Below are positions 1 to 5,524 of a stretch of DNA of 5,524 nucleotides, one piece after another. The translations under genes and the position numbers were made by a program. The stretch covers positions 1-5,524 of the forward strand of contig CAMNYG010000112.1 in the NCBI GenBank assembly GCA_946570335.1, in the 5' to 3' direction. The notes beneath the pieces are model-generated. The model did not search any database and was not told the DNA's origin. It saw nothing but the letters and a program-made list of their open reading frames with translations. The stretch's first letter is position 1. Each line of letters opens with the position of its first letter. Origin of the DNA: an uncultured Dietzia sp. (GTDB taxonomy: Bacteria; Actinomycetota; Actinomycetes; Mycobacteriales; Mycobacteriaceae).

Positions 1-52
1 CGCGCGGCAGGGGCGTCACCGCGGCGCGCCGACCCTGCCCCCGCCACCACAC

Positions 53-71
53 CCCGTCCCCCCGGGACGGG
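53..71. terminator. GC-rich hairpin, possible terminator of an upstream gene
   Basis: CCCGTCCC (53-60) and GGGACGGG (64-71) form a perfect 8-bp inverted repeat around a CCC loop. No T tract follows on either strand, so this is not a classical intrinsic terminator, though U-less hairpins are often proposed as terminators in actinobacteria. The right arm overlaps the -35 element of the candidate trxB promoter, so it could instead be an operator-like palindrome. Which role applies cannot be decided from sequence. Confidence 0.4.
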
Positions 72-95
72 AACAAGCAGACTCCCCGGAGTGTT
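69..95 (+). promoter_or_regulatory. Candidate SigH/SigR-type promoter of trxB-trxA
   Basis: GGGAAC (69-74) is followed by GTT at 93-95, leaving 18 bases between them. This fits the GGAAT/C-N18-GTT pattern of the redox-stress ECF sigma factors SigR (Streptomyces) and SigH (mycobacteria). Thioredoxin reductase/thioredoxin operons are classic targets of those factors. Transcription would be expected to start around 100-105, giving a leader of about 100 bases before the trxB start. The motif and spacing are seen directly. The sigma factor assignment is inference from the family regulon. Confidence 0.6.
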
Positions 96-200
96 ATGCC
101 GTGTGGAGTTCAGACGCGGCAACTCTGACAGGCACCTCTGACGAGATCGTCCGACCACCGCGAGCCCGACCGCCGTTCCCCGAAGGAGCCCGAAGAAGCA

Positions 201-1133
201 ATGAGCGAGACCATCCACGACGTGATCATCGTCGGATCCGGCCCGGCCGGCTACACCGCCGCCATCTACTCCGCCCGCGCCGAGCTGGAGCCGCTGGTGT
301 TCGAGGGTTCGCAGTTCGGCGGTGCGCTCATGACCACCACCGACGTCGAGAACTTCCCCGGCTTCGCCGACGGCATGATGGGTCCCGATCTCATGATGCA
401 GATGCGCGAGCAGGCCGAGAAGTTCGGTGCCGACCTCCGCATGGAGGATGTCACCGACATGGACCTGACCGGGGACGTGAAGATCGTGCGCGTCGGGGAG
501 GACGAGTACAAGGGCCGCGCCGTGATCCTCGCGATGGGGGCCGCCGCACGCTACCTCGGCATCCCTGGTGAGCAGGAGTACCTCGGCCGGGGCGTGAGCT
601 CGTGTGCCACGTGTGACGGCTTCTTCTTCCGCGACAAGCCGATCGTCGTGGTGGGTGGAGGCGACTCCGCGATGGAGGAGGCCACGTTCCTCACGAAGTT
701 CGGATCGTCGGTGACAATCGTGCACCGCCGCGAGGAGTTCCGCGCCTCCAAGATCATGCTCGAACGCGCCCGCGCCAACGAGAAGATCTCCTTCATCCTC
801 AACACGGCGGTCGACGAGGTCCTGGCCGGTGAGAACGGCTCTGTCGAGAAGTTGAAACTGCGCAACACGGTCACCGGCGAGACCAGCGAACTCGAGACCG
901 CCGCGATGTTCGTGGCCATCGGGCACGACCCGCGCTCCGAGCTGGTGCGCGACCAGCTCGAGGTGGACGAGAACGGCTACGTCCTCACCGGGCAGACCAC
1001 CGCCACCTCCATCCCCGGCGTCTTCGCCTGCGGCGACCTCGTGGACCACCGCTACCGCCAGGCCATCACCGCCGCCGGCTCCGGCTGCTCCGCCTCGATC
1101 GACGCCGAACGCTGGCTCGCCGAACAGGTCTGA
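201..1133 (+). CDS. trxB: Thioredoxin reductase (NADPH)
   Basis: This cytoplasmic flavoenzyme passes electrons from NADPH through FAD and a redox-active disulfide to thioredoxin. The 310 residues are full length for the low-molecular-weight bacterial class. Visible parts in order: N-terminal FAD-binding GSGPAG (12-17); redox-active CATC (135-138) followed by DG; NADPH-binding GGGDSA (152-157); the HRR...R group that reads the NADPH 2'-phosphate (175-181); and a C-terminal FAD-binding segment with FACGD (285-289) and RQA (296-298). All key residues are present. The ATG has GAAGGAG 12 bases upstream and an in-frame stop at 126-128, so this start is well supported. trxA follows after 33 bases, consistent with an operon. 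A candidate redox-stress promoter lies about 105 bases upstream. I see no defects. Confidence 0.97.
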   Translation: MSETIHDVIIVGSGPAGYTAAIYSARAELEPLVFEGSQFGGALMTTTDVENFPGFADGMMGPDLMMQMREQAEKFGADLRMEDVTDMDLTGDVKIVRVGEDEYKGRAVILAMGAAARYLGIPGEQEYLGRGVSSCATCDGFFFRDKPIVVVGGGDSAMEEATFLTKFGSSVTIVHRREEFRASKIMLERARANEKISFILNTAVDEVLAGENGSVEKLKLRNTVTGETSELETAAMFVAIGHDPRSELVRDQLEVDENGYVLTGQTTATSIPGVFACGDLVDHRYRQAITAAGSGCSASIDAERWLAEQV

Positions 1134-1166
1134 CACCCACCACACTTCCTCGAAAGGATCATCATC

Positions 1167-1598
1167 ATGGCCTCGACCCCCAACATCGTCGACGTGACCG
1201 AGTCGGACTTCGCCGACGCCGTCCTGACCTCCAGTGGCTCCAAGCCGGTCCTGGTGGACTTCTGGGCCACCTGGTGCCGCCCCTGCACCATGATGGCCCC
1301 GGTCCTGGACGAACTCGCCGGCGCCGAATCCGACAAGCTCACGGTGGCCAAGGTGGACGTCGAGGCCAACCAGGAGTTGGCCGCCGAGTACCAGATCACC
1401 GCCATCCCGGCGCTGCTGCTGTTCTCCGAGGGCAAGGTCGTCAAGCGCATCACCGGCGCCAAGTCCAAGTCCGCACTGCGCGCCGAGCACGGACACGCCC
1501 GCGGGAGGAGAGCCACCCGAACGAGGACCGGTCTCACGGCAGACACGGGGCCGCCCCGCCGGCGTACCCCCCGCGGCCGGTACGGCCCCGGCATCTGA
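1167..1598 (+). CDS. trxA: Thioredoxin with CRPC active site and Arg-rich tail
   Basis: This is a cytoplasmic thiol-disulfide reductant, recycled by the adjacent TrxB. Residues 1-104 form a recognisable thioredoxin fold: VLVDFWATW (28-36) with buried Asp31, the catalytic pair Cys37 and Cys40, and cis-Pro81 in ITAIPALLLF. Two things are odd. The active site reads WCRPC, not the near-universal WCGPC, and the following Lys is Thr. The final helix, usually of the LLREL type, is replaced by RAEHGH and then an Arg-rich low-complexity tail, giving 143 residues against the usual 105-120. The tail uses rare codons (AGG, AGA, CGA) and looks like read-through of non-coding DNA after a lost stop or an indel. 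AAAGGA at 1153-1158 supports the ATG, eight bases away. The mycobacterial orthologue is called trxC. The fold is secure; the true C-terminus is not. Confidence 0.9.
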   Translation: MASTPNIVDVTESDFADAVLTSSGSKPVLVDFWATWCRPCTMMAPVLDELAGAESDKLTVAKVDVEANQELAAEYQITAIPALLLFSEGKVVKRITGAKSKSALRAEHGHARGRRATRTRTGLTADTGPPRRRTPRGRYGPGI

Positions 1599-1656
1599 CC
1601 GAGCGACCCGGTAAGTTCGTGCGGGTACCGATCCGTAGACGAGCAGGAGGAATCCC

Positions 1657-2847
1657 ATGGCGTGGCGACGTGGTGACCGTGGGCCCGAAGTGGCCGCAAT
1701 CCGGGCCACCCTCGCAGGAATGGGCCTGCTCCACAACATCGATTCCGTGGGGGTCACCGAGCCCGAGAGCGGCTCGGTCCTGGCCCGTACAGACGCCGTG
1801 TTCGACGCGGACCTCGAAGCCGCCGTTCTGGCGTTCCAGCAGGCCAGGGGACTGATCTCCGACGGGATCGTGGGCGCCGCCACCCAGGCCGCTCTCGACG
1901 ACGCCAGCCACGTCCTGGGCACCCGGGATCTCAGCTACATCGTGTCCAAGCCGATGGCCGGTGACGATGTGGGGCAGCTGCAACGGCGCCTCGCGGAACT
2001 GGGCTTCTACACCGGACCGGTCGACGGCACCTTCGGGCCCGTCACCCACGGCGCCGTGACGGATTTCCAGCGCGACTGCGGACTGACCGCGGACGGCGTG
2101 GTGGAGGCGGAGACCCTCGCCACACTCGGACGCTTCTCCACACTGTTCAAGGGCGGCGACGTGGCATCCCTCGTGGAGAAGGAGCGGGCCCGCACCTCGG
2201 GGCCGATGCTCGCCGGCAAGCGGATCGTCCTGGACCCGGGGCCGAGCGGTTCGGAGAACCCGATCCGGATCGAGACCCCGTACGGCACGATCACCGACGC
2301 GGAACTGCTGTGGGACATCACCCAGCGGCTCTCCAAGCGGATGAACCAGGCCGGCGTGGAGGTGTTCCTCTCACGCCCCGAGGCCATGATCCCCACTGAT
2401 CCCGAGCGTGCCGAGATCGCCAACGCGTTCAACGCGGACCTCATCATCTCACTGCGTCTGGACCGGCATCACAACCCTGTCGGCAACGGGGTGGCGACGT
2501 TCTACTTCGGCAACTCGCTCGGCTCCGAGTCCATGCTGGGGGAGGCCCTGTCGGGCTTCATTCAGCGTGAGATCGTCAGCCGGACCTGCCTGCGGGACTG
2601 CCGTACGCACGGACGTAGCTGGCCCCTGCTCCGGATGACCCGTATGCCGTCGGTGCAGATCTACCTCGGCTACGCACACAATGCCGGCGATCTGGCGATT
2701 CTCGGCGACCGGAAAGAGCAGGACACGATCATCGACTCGATCCTGGTGGGCGTCAAGCGCCTCTACCTTCTGGACGAGGATGATCACCCGACCGGCTCGA
2801 TGTCAGTGGACGAGCTCATCAACTACGAGCAGCGTCAGCGCGACTGA
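1657..2847 (+). CDS. cwlM: CwlM-type pseudo-amidase, peptidoglycan synthesis regulator
   Basis: The 396 residues comprise two peptidoglycan-binding (PG_binding_1) repeats, about 6-80 (AFQQARGL...DGIVGAAT) and 102-158 (LQRRLAELGFYTGPVDGTFG), then an Amidase_3 fold (about 187-371). The four zinc-ligand positions of active amidases are all altered by my alignment: His to Pro196 (DPGPSG), Glu to Asp214, His to Arg267 (SLR) and Glu to Tyr336. Hydrolysis is therefore unlikely. In mycobacteria, CwlM phosphorylated by PknB activates MurA, the first committed enzyme of peptidoglycan precursor synthesis. The phosphorylated Thr of M. tuberculosis (T382, from memory) aligns with Thr379 in HPTGS, and the two nearby hydroxyl residues are Ser381 and Ser383. 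No signal peptide or membrane helix is seen, which fits a cytoplasmic regulator. AGGAGG (1645-1650), six bases before the ATG, and an in-frame TAG at 1636-1638 fix the start. The gene lies 58 bases after trxA and may be co-transcribed. Confidence 0.94.
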   Translation: MAWRRGDRGPEVAAIRATLAGMGLLHNIDSVGVTEPESGSVLARTDAVFDADLEAAVLAFQQARGLISDGIVGAATQAALDDASHVLGTRDLSYIVSKPMAGDDVGQLQRRLAELGFYTGPVDGTFGPVTHGAVTDFQRDCGLTADGVVEAETLATLGRFSTLFKGGDVASLVEKERARTSGPMLAGKRIVLDPGPSGSENPIRIETPYGTITDAELLWDITQRLSKRMNQAGVEVFLSRPEAMIPTDPERAEIANAFNADLIISLRLDRHHNPVGNGVATFYFGNSLGSESMLGEALSGFIQREIVSRTCLRDCRTHGRSWPLLRMTRMPSVQIYLGYAHNAGDLAILGDRKEQDTIIDSILVGVKRLYLLDEDDHPTGSMSVDELINYEQRQRD

Positions 2848-2865
2848 CCGGACGTGACGGCTCCA

Positions 2866-2897
2866 CCGGACCGGATCGGCCTCCGGATCGGTCCCGG
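2866..2897. terminator. Imperfect hairpin between convergent genes
   Basis: The 55-base gap between the cwlM stop and the stop of the opposing gene contains an 11-bp stem with one bulged base on each side. CCGGACCGGATC (2866-2877) pairs with GATCGGTCCCGG (2886-2897), with an 8-base loop. The unbroken core is GGACCG (2868-2873) with CGGTCC (2889-2894). No run of T follows on either strand. The position suits a bidirectional terminator, but that role is inferred. Confidence 0.45.
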
Positions 2898-2902
2898 CGT
2901 CT

Positions 2903-3607
2903 CTACAGATGACGAGGACCGGAGCTGAATCCGGGGGACGGCAGCGCTGCCGACGCGGACGCCCCCGACAGCACACCGAGCCCGCGGGTCAGCTTGCCCC
3001 TCTCGGCGAAGAGTTGATCGAGCGCCTTCTCGACGTCGGCTTTCCACTGGTGTTCGCTGTCGATGTCCAAGCGCAGCCGCGGGTACGTCTCGTGCTCGGC
3101 CACCACGGTGAATCCGTGCTCCAACAGGAAGCTGGCACCCGGGATGCACGAGTTCGCACCGCACCCGTCACGTGACGCTTCCGGCTCCGGCTGCTCGGCC
3201 GTGACCCCGAACGCCTCGATCGCCTTGATTCCGCGGCTCCGCAGGTCCACCACCACGGAATCCAGCAACGCCGTCAGCACTCCGGTAGGGGAGTCTGCTT
3301 CCACCGACATCCCCGCCAGAAGTATGGCGTCGGCTCCGACCGGCCCGGTGGGGAAGCACGTCGCCCGGGGCACCATCCCGGGTGGAGCGTAGAAGACAGC
3401 TCCCGCCGCACGTTCCCCGTGAGTGGCGAGCTGTCCGCACGCGCCCCACTCCAACGTGACGCGATTGATCCACGCCTCCTTCTCGAACTCCGGGTCTCCG
3501 GATGTGGGTTGCCCGTTCTGCCCATCGGTCTGCCAGTAGACACAGCGGCGTGCCCGGAGCCCGAGTTGGCTCACGACGGAGAAGTCGAGAGTTCGGATTG
3601 AGATCAT
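2903..3607 (-). CDS. GNAT-like acetyltransferase family protein, Rv3916c type
   Basis: This 234-residue protein resembles the conserved protein found next to parB in mycobacteria (Rv3916c), usually labelled a putative N-acetyltransferase. Substrate and role are unknown. Recognisable conserved blocks are RARRCVYW (18-25), FEKEAW (41-46), LEWGACGQ (52-59), a strand AGAVFYAPP (68-76), a second strand before residue 103, a helix-strand segment about 109-134 where a GNAT fold would bind acetyl-CoA, and [21 protein letters not shown] (160-180). The canonical Q/R-x-x-G-x-G/A loop is not clear, so catalysis is uncertain. Five cysteines are present, including a C-x4-C pair (149 and 154). The last 30 residues are low-complexity Ser/Gly/Pro. 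The ATG overlaps the parB stop (ATGA, 3604-3607) and lacks a strong Shine-Dalgarno sequence, so translation probably depends on coupling to parB. Confidence 0.85.
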   Translation of the reverse strand: MISIRTLDFSVVSQLGLRARRCVYWQTDGQNGQPTSGDPEFEKEAWINRVTLEWGACGQLATHGERAAGAVFYAPPGMVPRATCFPTGPVGADAILLAGMSVEADSPTGVLTALLDSVVVDLRSRGIKAIEAFGVTAEQPEPEASRDGCGANSCIPGASFLLEHGFTVVAEHETYPRLRLDIDSEHQWKADVEKALDQLFAERGKLTRGLGVLSGASASAALPSPGFSSGPRHL

Positions 3608-4716
3608 CGGGATGTTCCGGGGGTTCCACCCTCGAGTAGTGCGAGTACTCGAGCGAGGTCGTCGGCGTCACCCACGTCGATCGTGATCTTGCCCTTGCGG
3701 CGTCCCATCGCGACCGAGACCTTCGTCTCGAAGAGATCCGACAGTCGGCCGGCCACTGCCTCGAGCTCCGGATCCCGGGGGCGGCCTCGCGGGGCGGGCC
3801 GGGGCTTGTCCTCCGTGTCCCCGGCATCCCGGTTGGCAAGGGTGACGATCTCCTCGGTGGCGCGGACCGACAATCCCTCTGCGACGATACGAGCCGCCAG
3901 GTCATCCTGCGCCGCCGCTCCCGATTCCAGGCCGAGCAGGGCCCGCGCGTGGCCGGCGGAGAGAACCCCTGCCGCGACCCGACGCTGCACAGCGGTGGGG
4001 AGTTGGAGTAGGCGGATGCTGTTGGTGATGGCCGGCCGGGAACGACCGATGCGTTCCGCCAGCTCCGACTGTGTCACCTTGAACTCGTCGAGAAGCTGCT
4101 GGTAGGCGGCCGCCTCTTCGAGGGGGTTGAGCTGAACCCGGTGGATGTTCTCCAAGAGCGCGTCCCGGAGAAGGTCCTCGTCCTCCGTCTGCCGGACGAT
4201 GGCCGGGATGGTCTCGAGCTCTGCGCGCTGACTGGCCCGCCAGCGACGCTCACCCATGATCAGCTGGTAGCGGTCATCGCCTATCTCCCGGACGACGATC
4301 GGCTGGAGGAGGCCGAACTCCTTGACCGAGTGCGACAACTCGGCGAGCGCTTCCTCGTCGAAGTACGTGCGGGGCTGCTTCGGATTGGGTTCTATCGCCG
4401 CCGGCGAGATCTCGCGGTAGACGGCTCCCGGATCTACGAGATCCTCTGTTTCACGTGAAACACCCGACCGCGACGACCGGGCCGTGTCCGAGGTGGTGAT
4501 CCCCTTCTTCGCCGATTTCTCGGCACCGTCTTCCGCTCCGGTGGCGTCGGCCGCCGAGGCTGAACGCGACCGCGGGGGAGTGGTCCGAGGCCCGCCACCG
4601 CGCGGACCCAGGATCACATCGGCCGCATCATTACCGAGACGAGGACCCTCCTCGGGACCGGTGGGGATCAGAGCTGCGAGTCCCCGCCCCAGACCACCCT
4701 TACGTTGCTGGCTCAT
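3604..4716 (-). CDS. parB: Chromosome partitioning protein ParB
   Basis: ParB is a CTP-dependent DNA clamp that loads at parS, spreads along origin-proximal DNA, recruits SMC and stimulates ParA to segregate the origin. The 370 residues show an N-terminal ParA-contacting segment ([13 protein letters not shown], 6-18), a long Ala/Arg/Ser-rich linker (about 25-95), then the CTP-binding domain with NPKQPR (111-116), GERRWRA (155-161) and [14 protein letters not shown] (189-202). A helix-turn-helix follows ([23 protein letters not shown], about 215-237), then the [11 protein letters not shown] block (251-261) and a C-terminal dimerisation domain (315-363). GGAGG (complement of 4724-4728), seven bases before the ATG, supports the start. 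It overlaps the parA stop in ATGA and its own stop overlaps the next gene the same way. A perfect parS lies within the linker-coding part. All family motifs look intact. Confidence 0.98.
   Translation of the reverse strand: MSQQRKGGLGRGLAALIPTGPEEGPRLGNDAADVILGPRGGGPRTTPPRSRSASAADATGAEDGAEKSAKKGITTSDTARSSRSGVSRETEDLVDPGAVYREISPAAIEPNPKQPRTYFDEEALAELSHSVKEFGLLQPIVVREIGDDRYQLIMGERRWRASQRAELETIPAIVRQTEDEDLLRDALLENIHRVQLNPLEEAAAYQQLLDEFKVTQSELAERIGRSRPAITNSIRLLQLPTAVQRRVAAGVLSAGHARALLGLESGAAAQDDLAARIVAEGLSVRATEEIVTLANRDAGDTEDKPRPAPRGRPRDPELEAVAGRLSDLFETKVSVAMGRRKGKITIDVGDADDLARVLALLEGGTPGTSR
4447..4462. promoter_or_regulatory. parS: parS centromere site inside parB
   Basis: TGTTTCACGTGAAACA is a perfect 16-bp palindrome identical to the consensus ParB loading site shared by most bacterial chromosomes. 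It sits in the parB linker coding region and encodes VSRET (86-90). ParB made from this gene is expected to nucleate here and slide outward, marking the origin-proximal region. No second copy was found in the window. Identity is close to certain; occupancy in vivo is inference. Confidence 0.97.
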
Positions 4717-5524
4717 CGTTCTGCCTCCACACCATCCACGAGAAGCGGGCCACGGGCATTGAGTTCACGCGCCGCATCGAGATACGCCAGAGCACCCCGT
4801 GATCCCGCGTCATACTGCAGGATCGTCATCCCGAATCCCGGAGCCTCGGACACCTTCACGCTTCGCGGGATCACGGTCCTCAGTACACGGTCACCGAAGT
4901 GCTGACGCACCTCGCCAGCCACCTGCTCCGCGAGCTTGGTGCGGCCGTCATACATCGTCAGCATGATGGTCGAGATGTCCAGCTCGGGGTTGAGGTGCTG
5001 CTGGATCAGTTCCACGTTACGCAGCAGCTGACCCACGCCCTCCAGTGCGTAGTACTCGCACTGGATGGGTATCAAGACCTCCTGTGCGGCAACCATCGCA
5101 TTGACGGTGAGCAGCCCCAGGGATGGGGGACAATCGATAAAGACGTAATCGAGTCCGAGGGAGGAGAGATCCTCCTTGACCAGAACCTCGGCGAGACGTC
5201 GTTCCCGGTGTTCGAGGCCGACCAGTTCGATCTCCGAACCGGCGAGATCGATCGTTGCCGGGATGCAGAAGAGACGCTCGGCGTGCGGACTCTTCTGCAT
5301 GAGGTCCTCCACCGCTTCCTCCCACATCAGGAGTTCGTAGCTGGACGGGGTGCCCTCGCGGTGGTCTACTCCCAGAGCCGTACTCGCGTTGCCCTGCGGG
5401 TCCATATCGATGACCAGGACCCCCAGGCCCCGCATCGCCAATGCGGCGGCAAGGTTCACCGTCGACGTTGTCTTGCCGACCCCACCCTTCTGGTTGGCGA
5501 TCGTGATGATCCTGGTCTCTGCGG
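4713..5524 (-). CDS. parA: Chromosome partitioning ATPase ParA (5' end outside window)
   Basis: ParA is a deviant Walker ATPase that binds the nucleoid (and DivIVA/Wag31 at the pole in mycobacteria) and pulls or positions ParB-parS complexes. The gene runs off the right edge: 269 codons are visible and the start is missing. The GTG at 5457-5459 is not the start, because the reading frame continues upstream through the Walker A motif KGGVGKTT (5466-5489), visible residues 12-19. Other motifs in visible numbering are the switch I/A' segment [10 protein letters not shown] (39-48), Walker B with FIDCPPS (128-134), the conserved [11 protein letters not shown] (152-162) and SVKVSEAP (221-228). It is the first visible gene of the parA-parB-acetyltransferase unit and overlaps parB by four bases. 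Its promoter and any upstream rsmG lie outside the window. Confidence 0.97.
   Translation of the reverse strand, partial: AETRIITIANQKGGVGKTTSTVNLAAALAMRGLGVLVIDMDPQGNASTALGVDHREGTPSSYELLMWEEAVEDLMQKSPHAERLFCIPATIDLAGSEIELVGLEHRERRLAEVLVKEDLSSLGLDYVFIDCPPSLGLLTVNAMVAAQEVLIPIQCEYYALEGVGQLLRNVELIQQHLNPELDISTIMLTMYDGRTKLAEQVAGEVRQHFGDRVLRTVIPRSVKVSEAPGFGMTILQYDAGSRGALAYLDAARELNARGPLLVDGVEAER

Larger units (their letters stand above)
1..200. other. Non-coding leader upstream of trxB
   Basis: No convincing gene lies here. One forward frame is open from the window edge to a TGA at 139-141, but its residues are Pro/Arg/Ala-rich with rare codons and match nothing I know, so I do not call it the tail of an upstream gene. 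The stretch holds a strong GC hairpin (53-71), a second weaker inverted repeat (GGCAGGG at 6-12 with CCCTGCC at 33-39), a candidate SigH/SigR promoter (69-95) and the trxB ribosome binding site (GAAGGAG, 182-188). In related genomes sigM and its anti-sigma gene often lie on this side of trxB. Nothing in the visible bases confirms that here. Confidence 0.6.

Noticed and set aside
101..571. Open frame overlapping the trxB start
   Set aside because: It shows the Arg-rich composition of an off-frame reading of trxB, has no ribosome binding site and no conserved motif.
1503..1510. GGGAGGAG, a strong Shine-Dalgarno-like sequence inside the trxA tail
   Set aside because: No ATG, GTG or TTG follows at a usable distance, so it does not mark a gene start. 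Kept only as a hint that the region was once non-coding.
1563..1584. Inverted repeat CGTACC/GGTACG near the trxA stop
   Set aside because: The stem is only six base pairs with a 10-base GC-rich loop and no T tract, and it lies inside the coding frame. Too weak to call a terminator.
1052..1699. Long antisense open frame across trxA
   Set aside because: Long open frames on every strand are normal in high-GC DNA. The product is low-complexity with no recognisable domain, and trxA on the other strand explains the region.
3168..3905. Open frame on the same strand overlapping the end of parB and the GNAT-like gene
   Set aside because: It is Arg/Pro/Ser-rich, with no domain. The true frames on either side have recognisable conserved blocks.
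5457..5459. GTG as a possible parA start
   Set aside because: It lies downstream of the Walker A motif, which is in the same frame, so starting here would remove the ATP-binding loop. The true start is beyond the window edge.
1..5524. Mobile elements, CRISPR arrays, tRNA or rRNA genes, horizontally acquired islands
   Set aside because: No repeats of suitable length, transposase motifs or RNA gene signatures were seen. Composition is uniformly GC-rich and gene order is typical of the origin flank.

Overview
The window reads as chromosomal DNA from a high-GC actinobacterium. Gene order and protein sequences point to the Mycobacteriales (the Mycobacterium, Gordonia, Dietzia and Corynebacterium group); I cannot name the genus safely. 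The order trxB-trxA-cwlM, facing a small acetyltransferase-like gene followed by parB and parA, matches the left flank of the replication origin in that order. From that layout, rsmG (gidB), yidC, rnpA, rpmH and oriC would be expected beyond the right edge.

Left half (+ strand): about 200 bases of non-coding leader carry a candidate SigH/SigR-type redox-stress promoter and a strong GC hairpin. Thioredoxin reductase (trxB), thioredoxin (trxA) and the peptidoglycan-regulator pseudo-amidase CwlM follow. TrxB and TrxA form the NADPH-driven cytoplasmic disulfide-reducing pair. CwlM has two peptidoglycan-binding repeats and an amidase fold in which all four usual zinc ligands are replaced. Its C-terminal threonine, the position phosphorylated by PknB in mycobacteria, is kept, so it is probably a regulator of cell-wall precursor synthesis and not a hydrolase.

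Right half (- strand): parA (cut by the window edge), parB and an uncharacterised GNAT-like gene form a tight unit, each start overlapping the preceding stop in an ATGA tetranucleotide. A perfect 16-bp parS palindrome, the ParB loading site, lies inside parB. ParA, ParB and parS together make up the origin-segregation machinery. The two halves converge on a 55-base gap holding an imperfect hairpin.

This is mostly a conserved housekeeping region and I do not see a wholly new system. The points most worth a second look are the CRPC (not CGPC) active site and Arg-rich C-terminal tail of TrxA, the complete loss of zinc ligands in CwlM, the position of parS within the ParB linker, and the parB-coupled acetyltransferase-like protein with a Cys-x4-Cys pair. 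No tRNA, rRNA, CRISPR array, insertion sequence or prophage sequence was seen.
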